A stretch of DNA of 64,000 nt from Mesodorylaimus sp. YZB2_4 (GCA_030248295.1 JASANH010001278.1:675501-739500); one strand, 5' to 3'; counted from the first letter of the stretch, positions 50,401 to 62,077 are shown. Notes: generated from the letters alone by a model not told the origin. Translations and numbers: made by a program.

Positions 50401-52968
50401 ATATAAGTCCAGGGAACATATTGGTTAGTAAGAAAATTTTTATTCTTTTATTTAAAAAACTGGTCATTTTGTCAGCCGTAAGTCGGAATCCCGATCGAGA
50501 CGTTGACTGAAAAGGCATCGGGATTATGCATAAATATAGTAATAGTAAGTCAAAAGCGTGCTAGGCTGGAAAGTACTGTGCGTTTATCATAGGCTGTAGC
50601 AGCCCTCTGAGCAGTTCTGGGGCTGGGAGGGAAGCTGGCATGGCTTATCCATCTTAGGTTTGTTAGTCCTGTATCGAGACTGCATATTTTTTTGATCGAT
50701 TTCAATTATTGATAATCGGAAAGAGAAATTTAAAAAAAAAACTGTATGACTGAAAAGTATGCTTTAATAAGGAAAAAAGGTTTATACGCAAGAAAAGAAA
50801 AATGCAAGAAATTCTGATGCTGAGCGGTATTTTTCGGATCCTGATCCAGATCCACAAAAAAAAATGATCCTGACCTGTCGTTAATTTCAATGAGAAGACA
50901 GGATTATACACCTGAGTTAGTGGGTGTACAATTGCGAACACACCTGCTTTTGTGTTTTTAAACACGACGTGCGCTCTAGGATTGATGTCAGAATATTGTA
51001 AGGGAGCAAGATAAAGATTTAACATCCACATATTATAGGGGTACCCGATATTTTGTACTCCTATCTCAATCATTTTCATTTCCCAATGGTCCTTTGCAAT
51101 CAGGAATTTTAACTTTTTTTCACACAGGCGCGAGAGGTCCAAAATTTCGGCTGCCCCCACTGAAATACGAGTGCTGAACCCGTATTTCCTTCTTTCTTTG
51201 TCAATATTCCGCCATCGATTTTATCTACACGGTTTCAAAATGCATGATTTTTATGCAATATAAATCGCATGTGTAAAAGTGAGTATATGATACATATTAT
51301 TAGACATTTGGCTCGCAGCATGTCCACAGCAAGGCATGGAGAAATCACCTTTTTATACCACATGAAAGCATACACATAATGTGTGCAGGTATGCTCGTAT
51401 CCTATTATTGTAACCCTAGCTTCTGGTAGGCTACAGCGATTGGGAGAAAATTATTCATATTCCGTGGCTAGGAAACGCCAACCGCTCAAGTTGATGTTTC
51501 TGCAGCAATTGTTGTAACAAAACTTGCCTTGTTCCAGTCGGAGAGTCTGTTCACATTCTCTCCTACGCCTGCCAGGCGGTGTTACATTGTGCAGCTTTTG
51601 TTTCCGGAATTCAAGCGATTGCTGCAATGTGCGTGAGCGGACTCCAACAAATAGTTGGCTTTGTGATAATGCGCGGGTGCAGTGTGAAGTAAAGTATATA
51701 CACTGCTGGTTAGAGCGTCCATTTTTATGGTTCCGTGGCGGTTTTGGTGTTTCCAGTCCGCGTGACTGGTCAATCATTTGTCATGAGTCCCCGGAAATTG
51801 AGCAGCGAGCTGTAATTCGATAGCTGATTCGAAAGAACAAAGCTGACACGGAGATCCATGATGAACAGTGACTGTTTATAGTAACTGTGCCACCACGCGC
51901 GTCAGCTTGCTTTCTTCGCGTCAGATATCTAATGACACTATGATGGATCAATTTCATGGGTTCCAGGTATTCGTCATGACTAACAAACTTCTGAAGCGAG
52001 CGACTCCAGGCACGAGCTGGGCTGACCAAGTGTGTCTCACAAGCATAATAATGGGTGCTTTATCCTGATGGTATGTTTCACTTTACACTGCAACAACGCT
52101 TTATTGAAAACTCAACTCATTGTCGGGCACCAGTATTCATGCCCACACTGAACAGGCCATTTTTATTACAGGTATCCAACGATTTAACTCAAGTCAAAAT
52201 AAGCGATTTCGGTCTGGCCGAGTTCAAAAGCGTCATAATGACAGCCATGACTCAAGTGTCTGGTACACCAATGTACTATCCTCCTGAATTCGCTTCGGAG
52301 AATGGTGTCATCCGGCATCCAGTGAAAAGCGATATTTATTCGATGGGCGCCAGTTTGTGCGAGCTATTCAGCGAGCAATGGTTTTGGAACATAAATGGGC
52401 AAGCAAGAAATCAGTTTCAGGTTGGTTATGACACCCTGATTCGTGCATTGACTAATACAGTACACTGCTCTGTATATGGAAGACAAGAAATCACATAGGG
52501 TGCCAGTAGTTCCCTCGATCATCAGTCTTATCCCGCAGGGTAACAAGTGAGGATTTCTGGCAACACTGTACATGCTCTTTGGTAGGTTGCACAGTGCTGC
52601 AAGATAGTGTGAAACATCTAATAAGGCGTTCCTACTGTCATCTCTTGCCTCGACTGCAGGAGAGATTCTGCTATAATCAATGACGTAGTTTGAGTCTGTC
52701 TTACGATCACAGCAATGCAGCGCTGGCACACGCACTCCCAGAGCTAAAACTGGTCGAAATTTTGGGTACTTTTCAGGTCATGTTTATGCTTTCCGAAGCG
52801 CAACGGTCGTGGACGGAAAAAGGCCAAGTGAAGGACCCTGACTGTTGGGAGAAAGTACCGACCAAAGTGCAACCTATGCTAAAGGATGCAATAACGCCAG
52901 ATTACAGAAAAAGGAAATCAGCTCGCGAGCTCGCTGTTGCTAGTCAAGAAGTTTTGAAGGAATTGTAA
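47439..52968 (+). CDS. CARD-like domain plus TKL-like protein kinase
   Basis: Exons are 47439-47600, 48853-49715, 50165-50423, 52172-52420 and 52777-52968. All phases join and give 574 residues. Residues 1 to about 95 look like a CARD death-fold domain: EEEELIRNEPT, RQFCFFLKLLP and KGSW lead to GCGYHLAAQEF, in the order and spacing of the Apaf-1 type CARD. Residues 100-285 are Pro/Ser/Glu-rich and probably disordered. Residues about 295-574 are a kinase: GRGFYAVVYVG loop, VAVK with Lys321, HKDISPGN with catalytic Asp421, DFG at 440-442, PPE in place of APE, and the helical C-lobe. The lysine two residues after the catalytic aspartate (HRDxK) is Ser. CARD proteins assemble apoptosis or immune signalling complexes; a function here is inferred. 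RIPK2 joins the same two domains in opposite order. Confidence 0.8.
47800..48640. repeat. AT-rich inverted repeat inside intron 1 of the CARD-kinase gene
   Basis: The sequence around 47930-48110 ('ttcagacttcgagaaatcatgctc', 'accaatagtgtggtcttc', 'tcgaacttc') is mirrored around 48250-48420. The match also continues outward ('gtaacggaggtgaagaaaag' at 47893 versus 'cttctcttcacctccgttac' at 48430). 'acgtgctctaaacaaaa...gtgaatcaaag' near 48158 is directly repeated near 48558. It would fold into a long hairpin in the pre-mRNA. Boundaries are approximate. Confidence 0.7.
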
Positions 52969-53183
52969 CCAGCGAATACGCCTTTAATGTTTTTCCTTGG
53001 TCCCTATGAGCTAGTATTGCTTTATTCAGTATTTTGGCCATAGTCATCAATTTAGTATTTTGATTTGTCGTGTTTTTGGATGAAGCTTAGACTTTTTCAT
53101 CAAACCAGATTATACTGTAAGCTTACTTGTTTTAAGTACTGTTGATATGATATGGATATGATTTCGATATCCATAACTATGTC

Positions 53184-53189
53184 AATAAA
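53184..53189 (+). terminator. AATAAA polyadenylation signal candidate of the CARD-kinase gene
   Basis: The hexamer is about 215 bp after the TAA at 52968, embedded in an ATATCGAT-rich stretch. It is the first canonical hexamer noticed after the gene. Confidence 0.45.
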
Positions 53190-53325
53190 ATACGGATATG
53201 CATATCTTCGAAAAGATATCGATAGATACCGATTTTAGATATCGATATCGAGCTTTAGCCTGATAACTCGACTGCAGATGACTCTCAGAAATCTATCATC
53301 CTACTCAAAATCAGGACTAACAAGG

Positions 53326-53999
53326 TAACAAGGCCAACCGTCAAGTCGATCTTTGCAAAAGCAAAAATTACGATTTGTTTCTAGGTTCAGAAGGAAGCTT
53401 CGTGCAAAATATGAGATGCGTCTGGTCAAGTGGTCAGCGCCTGAAGTCCTGTGAAATTTTGGAATCAGTCTGGATTTCTTCGGCATTTCAAGGATAAAAC
53501 CCCAAACCTGAGTGTTGGAAGCTAACTCGAAGCCTGAAAGCCAAAAACTGAGTTTGGGAAGAACCCTATGGGTTTTTCTGAACGCTCGGGTTTCTTGACA
53601 CAAAAATCCAAAAACTCTCAGGACTTGCGCAGACCGTTTTACATGAAGTCGGGAAGGGGGGGGGGGGGGAAGTATCAAAGAATCCCGAGAGTTTTTGAAT
53701 TTTTGTGGTAAGGAACCTGAGCATAAAGAAAAACACGCAGGGTTCTTTCCAAACTCGGTTTTTGGGTTTCAGGCTTAATTAAAAAACAAACTTACACACT
53801 TGCGTTTGGGGGGTTTTCTTTGAGATACCCAAGAAAACCAAACGAATTCCAAAATTTCATAGGAGTTGACGCTGACCTCGTCTGACCAGTTGTCTGGACG
53901 CCTCTGAAGTTTTGCATAGAGCTTTTTTTGCCCGTAGAAACAAATTACAATTTTTGGTTTTGTGAAGTTCGACTTAAGGGTCGGCCATGTTCCCTTGTG
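53326..53999. mobile_element. foldback element, family 1, copy B
   Basis: The same plan as copies A and C: outer 'caaggccaaccgtcaagtcga' against 'tcgacttaagggtcggccatg', then 'aaaaattacgatttgtttct' against 'agaaacaaattacaattttt', then 'gatgcgtctggtcaagtggt' against 'accagttgtctggacgcctc'. It is the longest copy at about 674 bp, with a poly-G tract near the centre (about 53656-53670). Confidence 0.75.
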
Positions 54000-54474
54000 A
54001 GCTACTGCAAGACAAAAGACGCAAGCAGAAATCTGCGCCTCACTCACGCTAGTATTGCCTGATCAAGAAGCAAAATGTTTGAAACAAGAATTCAAAGTTA
54101 AATAATGAAGTGATTTTGTATTACTGTACCTTTAGCTCAAAGCATTTTTGGCAATCGAGGCAGTATTATGAGCTGACCTATGCCATAGAGATGAGCGGGT
54201 GAAGGCTACAAAGCTTGCTTGCAAAGGCCAACAACAATTAGATGAGGCAAGCTAGCTTGTGTGCAAAAGCCAGTTTCATAATTAGACGAGACGTGTATAC
54301 TCGTCAGTCGTGGGGCATCCTTGCTTGTAAAGTTTTATCCTACCCACAAATCAAAGCTGTATGGCCTAAGCGAGCTAAGCTCTCAAAGGCGTGTGCCACT
54401 TTTGCTTTGCAGGGCTAGAATTTTGGCGGCCTGGGTTCAACGCGGGCTCTCTAATCGTAAGAGCTTGGTTTGAA

Positions 54475-55267
54475 CCAGGATTTGAACTGACATTTGTCCA
54501 GTCTCAAGTCATTGCGTTACAAGCGCACGGCATAAGCGCTCAGCTCAGTAGGAGGAGCCAGAAGAAAATCTCAAGAAGCCCCACTCCAGACAGGGATCTT
54601 CAGTTGCTACCGAAGCTTTTTTACCCATCCTTGACGTTCCAGGAAGGCTAATTCTTGGCCTTTTACCTGCGGGCTAGAGGCCTTGTAGTGGATTATATCT
54701 TGCCATCGACTAGGTTCAATCTGCATGCATGCTGGGCGAGAGCGCGCTTTAGTCGCTACCCTGCGATTTTGGCGGTTACGCCATGGGGTATACCCCGCCC
54801 GTTCCTCGTATTTGGATTCGAGAGCCTCCCGCCCAATAAGACCTCTCGTTGACTCTGGAGGGATAAAGGGTAAGTCACACACTGCCAGGCGTGCAAGGCG
54901 CAGAGAGAGCGACATCAAGTTTTTACGACTAGAGTGCAAGCGTTGAACCCAGGCCGCGAAGTTTCCGCTAAATCGTGGGGTAGCGACTAAAATGCGCTCT
55001 CGCCCAGCATGCATCCCAGATTGAACCTAGTCGATGGCAAGATATGATCAACTACAAGGCCCCTAGTCCGCAGGTAAAGGGGCCAAAAATTGGCCTTGCT
55101 GGAACGTCAAGGATGGGTAAAAAAGCTTTGATAGCAGCTGAAGATTCCTGTCTGGAGTGGCGCTTCTTGAGAGCTTCTTCTGGCTCCTCCTACTGTGCCG
55201 AGCACTTGTGCCGTGTGCTTGTAAAACAGCGACTTGCGGGCAGGAAAAATCTGGGTTCAAATTCTGG
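54475..55267. mobile_element. long inverted-repeat (foldback) element, family 2
   Basis: The left arm, about 54475-54775, and right arm, about 54964-55267, are inverted copies of about 300 bp separated by about 190 bp. Matching words include 'gctgggcgagagcgcgcttt' with 'aaaatgcgctctcgcccagc', and 'ttacccatccttgacgttcc' with 'ggaacgtcaaggatgggtaa'. No ORF of note and no clear target duplication are visible. Single copy in this window. Confidence 0.75.
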
Positions 55268-55514
55268 TGGATGCTTCCTTCCATCCATCCAGTGTCAGTG
55301 ATAAAGTGCAGACTGACGCGGCCGAATCAACGACGCGATACAATGGAACCCGAGTCAACGGCAACATCAAACCAGGAATTAATCGGCCAAGGTCAGTGTC
55401 GATGGCGAGATCAGTCAAACGACCTTATGGTTCATCTGCATCAACTCGATGATGGGTCGAGGTCACGGGGTGAACGTTAAATTATCAACAAACGATGCTT
55501 AAACTTGGACGTAT

Positions 55515-56758
55515 GGGGCCATCCATGAAGAACGTCCACAAAAAAACGCGTTTTTTTGACTCCCCCCTCCCCCTATCCACCTTCGGTCCATTTCGCCTTG
55601 CCCCCCCCCCCCCCCCAAATGGACGTACACTTTAGCAGACCCCCCCCCCCCCTGCACAGCCAATATTCATTCTAAAATTTCATTTCTTCCAGCATCGACC
55701 GATCCGCCGAAATGATGGGCATTCATCTTCAGTCTGATCCCATTGCTGCATCTGTCGGATTGGCAACTTATAATTTTTCGCCCTCTCTGCTGGCAAATAA
55801 TGCCCAAAATACTACATACAATTGATGAATAATAATTTTTCTGGCTAATTGGTATTGAATCCAGCTTTAGGTGCAGGTTAGTTCTGTTGGGTTTTCGAAG
55901 TTGGCATAGACAGTGACAGCGACAAAACAGGCTCGCAGGAGGGCAGACAGGTTGGTGAGGGCGTAGCGCCAAAGATGCCACCCCCTTTCATGTCTTATTT
56001 CTTAAAGCATCAGCCACATCGAGACTGGGATCCACGCCGAGGGTCGGATCAGTCAGTTGATGCTGGCACTGCTCAGCGTCGTCTCTGGCGTCCCAAAGAC
56101 GGAACAAATAAATGTAACCCTGGCGCCAGTGGACAACAGCGAATTGGGGAAGTATCGATCCTTCTCTCTACCAGGTTCAACAAAACCAGCTTCCGCAGCT
56201 GAACCAGGACCAGAACATAATTGAAGCAGGATCGAAATGAAACGCAGCTTTCCAGCTGCTAGTCAGGATGGATCAGTCAAGTTGTTGAAAAGCTCAACAG
56301 CTTGTTCAATTGCAATGAAAATCAAGGGACACCCACGATAACTCCTAGTTTATAATTGGCCTTCCACTAGAAGCTTTTAACTAACAACTTTTTTTATTTT
56401 TGCTCTTTCAGGCAGTGTGAACTGATACAAGCCACACGGGCTGGTCGTGGTTCAGTTCGGCAGGCTCGACGGCGGTAATCGATCTTAGTGTCGTGGTGAA
56501 AACTGGAACATAATCGATCTTACGCGCCCGACAAAGTGTCTTTGGATAGACGCTTGATGATTTAAAAATATTAGTAATTTTTTTTCTGTAGAACCTTTCA
56601 ACTAATGATAATTTTGCTAATTTTCCGAGATATCTCCCACCAATTTTGTGAAAAGGACGTCCACTTGACTGCAGCCTGCCCCTCCCCCATCCACTTCCGT
56701 CCACTTTCCGCTGACCCCCTCGCACCCCCTTGGGTGAACGTCCTTTATGGATGGCCCC
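55515..56758. mobile_element. terminal-inverted-repeat element with GGGGCCATCCAT ends, TAT duplication
   Basis: The left end is GGGGCCATCCATGAAGAACG and the right end is the inverse of GGGGCCATCCATAAAGGACG. TAT flanks both sides (55512-55514 and 56759-56761). Long C tracts sit inside each end. A CCAGCATCGAC-type repeat (55691-56069) lies within it and is probably a nested or captured element. A relict of the same end occurs at 18840-18905. No transposase is seen. Confidence 0.8.
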
Positions 56759-57800
56759 TATCGAAAAGAAAGCAACAGTGATGAAAGCTGAAATCGGATG
56801 ATGAAGCTGACGATATGATGTCGTACTGGCAATGTTTCATTTAAGCTGCTGCAGTCAGGGATCGGCCAAACTGAAAAAAGTTGACTTATGATTGGAAGCT
56901 TTCAACGAAAAGTGAAGTTGTTTGTCATGAAGTATGTAGATGAAGCTGGAGAGTGACGTATAGCGTAGGAGAGTAAAAAAAAGAAACAGCTGCCAGTGGC
57001 AGTCCTCTGCGAATCCATGAGATGGTCCTCGAAATCGCCTATATATTTCTTAGTGCGGGCTTATTTGAGCTGCATAAATTGTCTTTCCGACCTGAGATCT
57101 TCGAGTTTATAGTATGCCTTTACTCGATAATGGCTAAGACACCCATAATGGCCATTTTGGCACTTCCTTGCTTTAAAATTTACGCACGTTAAAAACATGA
57201 CTAAGAAAGCCGAATATCAGACTTACTATGATCCAGCTTGGTCAAACCACTCGTCACATGTGGAACGCACATGTCTTTGGGGAAGGCTAACACCAATGAA
57301 TCAAATCAATTTTTCCTGCTTTAAACAAAATCCTGTCTGACCAAACCACCCACCCATTTTGTGTCCCGTTGCCAGTCGTGTTTGGAGCAAACATTTCGAA
57401 ATGTTCGCTCCGCAATGTGCGTGCAGCCTCGACAAGAACTTGCGTTATCTTATCGTAATATTGTTCACAAGGCAAATTTCAACGTTCGGCCTATCCGCTG
57501 TATGAATGCCATGACCATAGCATATTGCCAAAATAGCTTATCTTGTGACACCATAATTCTTCATTGTTGACAAAAGAACCTCGTTGGCGCGGCTTATAAG
57601 CTATCATGTGTTCTCTTGATGACATTCAAGCCGTATCCTGCTCGAATGAACGAGAAGAATTCGACGGGCAGCCTTTATTTTAAAACCGGGGATCTTTAAT
57701 GCGCGTTAGGATTTGAAAATTTAGAATAAATTCCCACTGCATTTCAAAAAGTCCGTTTTCAGACTCGGATAAGCTTGGTCATTATCAGTTCTAGACGACA
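56759..57800. other. intergenic region upstream of the four-helix protein gene
   Basis: No gene is recognised. CCGTTTTCAG ends near 57761, 40 bp before the next ATG, and may be a trans-splice acceptor. Confidence 0.4.
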
Positions 57801-58305
57801 ATGGCAGGCCTATCTGTCAGGGCATTCGGGCTGTGGTTTTCCCTCATCCACATTATTCTGGCTGTGATAGTACTGATCATCGCCTGTGTTTATGCCACTG
57901 ACATCGGCCCACTCACTACCTCGTTGGTATCGATAATAATAAATCTTGTATGGATCTTTTTTCAAACACAAGCCACTTGCCGTTGGTCTGGATTGAGTTT
58001 TCCCTCATCAGGCGATGCCGATCCATACAGATTATATTTACCCCGTTGGTCGATCACTATCATTTTGGCTTTGTTCTATTTTAACGATTTTACCGCGACA
58101 TCATATGCGGCTAATATGATTCAAATGAATAACAAAATTTTTGTAAGTTTTTCACTTCAAAGATCTTAATGCTTTTGATTCTTGGAATATCCATTTTCAG
58201 AGCAAATTTGTTTGTGAGGCGTTATTCTCCCTTTTGGCGTCGTTATCTTATTTGGCAGAAACATTCGTGATGTTTCTTCGGCAGGCGCAGTATGATGGTA
58301 TTTGA
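57801..58305 (+). CDS. four-pass integral membrane protein, family unknown
   Basis: Two exons, 57801-58142 and 58201-58305, joined by a 58-bp intron (GTAAGT to TTTTCAG) in phase, encode 148 residues. Four hydrophobic segments can be seen: about residues 8-31 (LWFSLIHIILAVIVLIIACV), 37-53, 80-96 (WSITIILALFYFND region) and 115-140 (ALFSLLASLSYLAETFVM). Loops are short. The general plan resembles MARVEL-type tetraspan proteins, but no diagnostic motif is visible, so the family is not assigned. The C-terminus is short and cytosolic if both termini are inside. Confidence 0.7.
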
Positions 58306-60081
58306 ATGGCGAGGGCAGCGCGGGCAACTTTAGACTTATCTGTGCTTTTCATGGTGTGGTGATATCTTTGGATTGATAACAATTTATGATAAATATTCAA
58401 AGATGGCGTCAAACACATGCGATTTTAATCCTACCCTGCAAATAGACATTGCATCAGGTCGGTTGAACCCGACGAATGAATCCCCCGACCCGACCCGACC
58501 CGAATTTATTGTACATGCGCAGCAGAAGTTTTGGGGCGGGTATATCGATAAGTGGTCGGGTGGCCGTGCACATAACCTTTGAGGTGACGCCAGGTGCTGC
58601 CTCCAATCTCAGCCAATCAGACGCCGGGAAACAGGTCACCCACCCCTGACTGGTCTTCTGGTCATTGATAAGAAGATGGGAAAAATAGTCGCAGCTCCCG
58701 GCATGGATACCCGCGCTTCTAGTGTATCCATGGCTCCCGGCCTATGCCCGCGCTTTAAGATAAAAACTTCGCACAATTCCTACTAAAATGTGGTGACTTT
58801 GGTGTAAAGATGACTGTGTGAAAATATTTCGATGGAGACACCTTATGTTACTCATTTGGATTTTCATCTTCCATAATTCCCTAGTAATCCTTATAAAATA
58901 GTAGTCCTTCGTATTTCTCATACCAAGGGTCAAATAATTCCTCAGGAGGTCTAAAGCGACTAGAGTGTGTACGCTAGGCTTTAGCAAGATTTTAAACAAC
59001 AAAAACAACTGTTGGTGTATGAATTTTACTTAATCGCAACAGTTTTGCCTCAAATCGTATCCTTTTCCACTAACGTAACATGTTTTCCACTAATTTTCCA
59101 ATTTTCTACCGTTTTCCACAAATGCAGGATCAAGTAGGAAGAAACAGCGCAAAAGTTATAAGGCCAAAACAAAAATTATTACTTCTCACCATTTTCCGCA
59201 CGTCATTCTTAGAAATAATTTACATACTTATAAGGCTTCACCGAATTCGGATTCAACATCGATCGATGAAAAACAGCATTGTCGATAGGCTCTACTCCCT
59301 GAAAATAGACAAGTACTGTTGTCACTGGAAACAGGCACGTTGCAACTTACCCTGCGCAGGAATGCGCCCTTCTCCCAAGCGTTGGTCCATCTGACGACGA
59401 GCGTCAGAAACAGGGTGTATCCCGCGGGGACCTGAGGCGGCACAGGGCCACACCCACATAACTAACGACGAGCCGTTCGGCGAATTAGCGTGACGATTTT
59501 CGAACTCGAAGAACGCGGCGACGGACTAATGTTATCACCCAACAGTAACTCGCTTTGACGTCTATTCCCAGCCGTGCTCTAATATTCCTTTTTCGGCATT
59601 TTCAACTGTAATGACAAGCTTGAAACTCCCACTGGTCAAGCCGCATTTGAAATTCCCATTTTTCCTCATTCTTTTCATCACTGTGGAGCCCGAAACCTTT
59701 TTTGTCAAAACTTTTCCGGAATAACTGAAAAATAACGGATTGCAATGTAATGTTTCTCTTGCTGGGAACAGAAGGTTACTGAAGACTATCCGGCAAGTGC
59801 AATCCAGTCAACTTATCGTTAGACATAGGCCGCAACTCACGGTCGGATCGGATGGGAAAAATTTCCGATCGAATCGGATCGGACCGGACGAGTTTCGGAT
59901 CAGATCATGTGAAATACATGTATGTAATTTTTTGAAAATCAATAACGCATCAACATTTTTCAAAAGGTGTTCAAAATGTTGCTCGCCATGATAAATATAA
60001 AATATTATCATGGTGGCACGGCACAAGCAGTCCCTATTAGCCGCACTGCTCATCGTGGATCCAGGATACAGTATAAGGCAG
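58306..60081. other. intergenic region, repeats
   Basis: It has a CCGACCCGACCCGACCCGA tract near 58485-58503 and a 'gatcggatcggaccgg' repeat-family piece near 59850-59900. On the minus strand, a GC-rich open stretch at 59340-59443 ends at a good donor (AGGGTAAGT) and might be an exon, but no start or partner exon can be fixed. Confidence 0.35.
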
Positions 60082-60368
60082 ACTCACGCCGAGCGTATAT
60101 ACCGTTGAAGGAAAACGATATCGTTGTCGTTCGTGAATGATATCCCAAAAATATCGTTACCATTAACCGTTTACGGTTTCCCAAAAAAATATCGTTAACG
60201 CGTTAAATATAGTTATTTTTTCCGCAGAAAAATCGCAACATTGCTGTTTAGTAAGCTTAGGAGTCCATCGAAAGCACCGCCGGAGTTCCGCTGGATTCCT
60301 GAGCACTGGAGAGAAACAGTGGAGAAGGAGCAGAGGAGCAGTGGACTTGCCGCCTCCTAGGAGGTCCG

Positions 60369-60593
60369 CTAGTCAACTGCCTCCTGGGAACCACCTCCAT
60401 TGCCGTCCTTGTCCAGATGATGACTGTATTCATATTGCAGCCGCACAAGCTGGAGTCTGCTTCCTTGTCCGAAGTGCGGCCTGAATGCCCACCCATTCCA
60501 TGGAATTTGCCCCAATGGCCTATCGCCTTGCCGATCATCATACACCATTGCACCAGCAACACCGACACCAAGGAGGAGGACTCCCAGAGTCAT
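60369..60593 (-). CDS. putative small secreted protein inside the 60 kb element
   Basis: The frame encodes 74 residues on the minus strand. The start at 60593 is preferred because it opens a signal-peptide-like sequence (LGVLLLGVGVAGA); an in-frame ATG at 60656 would bury it. CTATAAATA sits at 60661-60668 on the same strand, about 70 bp upstream. The mature part is Gly/Gln/His-rich, includes GWAFRPHFGQG, and ends in LDKDGNGGG. No family is recognised. A second frame overlaps it, and it could be only the 5' exon of something longer. Support is the TATA box, start context and signal peptide only. Confidence 0.4.
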   Translation of the reverse strand: MTLGVLLLGVGVAGAMVYDDRQGDRPLGQIPWNGWAFRPHFGQGSRLQLVRLQYEYSHHLDKDGNGGGSQEAVD

Positions 60594-60660
60594 GGTCGCT
60601 CTCAAGCTTCCTTCAACTTTCTTGGGGTACCATTTGATTGAGAATGTGATCTGCACCTAG

Positions 60661-60668
60661 TATTTATA
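60661..60668 (-). promoter_or_regulatory. TATA box of the small minus-strand ORF
   Basis: The minus strand reads CTATAAATA here, about 70 bases before the ATG at 60593. Confidence 0.45.
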
Positions 60669-61051
60669 GGATGGCTTGCCCCATATAATTCATCATCTAT
60701 CCATGGATGGATTATAGGTCAGCATGCCCCTTTCAAGACCATCACTTTTTTTAACTTTTTGCTTGCTTATTCTGCAATCTTCGTTTAAAACATCTTGACG
60801 AACACTATATGAGTGATATCCTGTAATCGTGCTCAATACCACACCTTGAAGAGCGTGAAGTACAAAATTTGATGCTAAGAACTAGCGGTATAATTAACGA
60901 TATCATATCGTTTTCTAGTACAAATATCGTTATCGTTACCGTTATTTCAAAAAATATCGTTATGGTTATCGTTTCGTTACGACACTAAAAAGATGTCGTT
61001 AACGACAATATCGTTGTCGTTGTCGTTAACGCTATATACGCAACTCACGCC

Positions 61052-61639
61052 ACATTCGAACCGGCACAAAACCATTGACCGACAGCCGGATGATATCGGT
61101 ACTGTGAATTGACCTGGAGTCGTCTAAATCGAGGCATAGGGGATGACTAGTAGATTGTGAAAAACAGAATTAGGTGTCAACGTTTATTGTAACAGCACGA
61201 TCGCTAGACGGAGAATAGCAACAACAGTCTGTCGCAGGAAAGCGGGCTCTTATATGTAGTGGGGTCAACGGTCTATGCAAAACATGTATGAAAAAACACT
61301 GTCAATAGAGTTAGTCCTCGAGCAAGCATAAAACATGGACATCAGGAGGTGAAAGGTGGCATGATAACGCACGGCCTCGTCCAACGGGCGCGTTTGGTGC
61401 GGTCGTGAAACTGGTCCAAATTTTAAGGCGAGTAGAGATCAAAAACGGGCCTGACGATCCTGTGTATTGGCTGCTGGTGATGTACATATATGCGTGGCGG
61501 GAATGGATGGGAAACGATGTTGCTCTACTTTACGAGACGATAGAGTAAAGGAGATTCATGCTGCTCACAAATGACTGTGACCACAACTGCAATTTTTTTT
61601 CGTTTTCACGTCGTCTGACTCCAAACATTTACAAAATTT
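61052..61639. other. intergenic stretch, nothing recognised
   Basis: No open frame, repeat or RNA gene stands out. Confidence 0.35.
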
Positions 61640-62077
61640 GACAAAGCTATGCCAACTGTTGCGTCGAACTTGACAAAACCGAAAATTGTAATTTGTTTCT
61701 GTGTGTAAAACAAAGCACTCTAAAAAATATCAGGGGCGTCTGACCAATGGTCAGCAGTGATCAGCGCCTAAAGTCGCGAGAATTTTTTTAAGTCTTCTAG
61801 ATTTTTGCCCGAAACCCGAGTGCTTTAAACTCAAAGCCCGATACCTGAAAACTAGGTTTGAAAAGAACCCTGTTTGTTTTTCTGAATGCTCGGGTTCCTA
61901 CCACACAAGAGTTCAAAAATTCTTAGAACCTCAGGCCACCGTCATCGTTGGCCAGATCAGTTGGCCAGACGCCTCTGATATTTTGCAGAAAGCTTTCCTT
62001 TGCACCTTATCGTTAGGAACACCTTACAATTTTTGGTTTTGCAAAGTTCGACTTGACGATTGGAGATGTTCCTTTGT
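61640..62077. mobile_element. foldback element, family 1, copy C
   Basis: Outer words 'gtcgaacttgacaaaaccga' and 'ttttgcaaagttcgacttga' face each other, followed by 'aaaattgtaatttg' and 'caccttacaatttttg', then 'aggggcgtctgaccaatggt' and 'cagttggccagacgcctctg'. The central part shares 'tttttctgaatgctcgggtt' with copy B. Confidence 0.75.

Larger units (their letters stand above)
60091..61042. mobile_element. TATCGTTA-rich element with 9-bp target duplication (Mutator-like?)
   Basis: ACTCACGCC is present directly at both edges (60082-60090 and 61043-61051). The ends are inverted: GAGCGTATATACCGTT on the left and, reversed, TGCGTATATAGCGTT on the right. Subterminal regions on both sides are packed with 'aatatcgtta' and 'aacgatatcg' words. 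The 9-bp duplication suits Mutator-like elements. It encloses a small ORF with its own TATA box and no transposase. Confidence 0.75.

Noticed and set aside
55601..55652. Poly-C runs as a possible regulatory signal
   Set aside because: They lie in the subterminal part of a transposon and homopolymer tracts elsewhere in the window look similar; length may also be unreliable.
59228..59443. GC-rich minus-strand open stretch ending at a strong donor
   Set aside because: The frame has no ATG before an upstream stop and no partner exon could be found, so it is only mentioned in the regional note.
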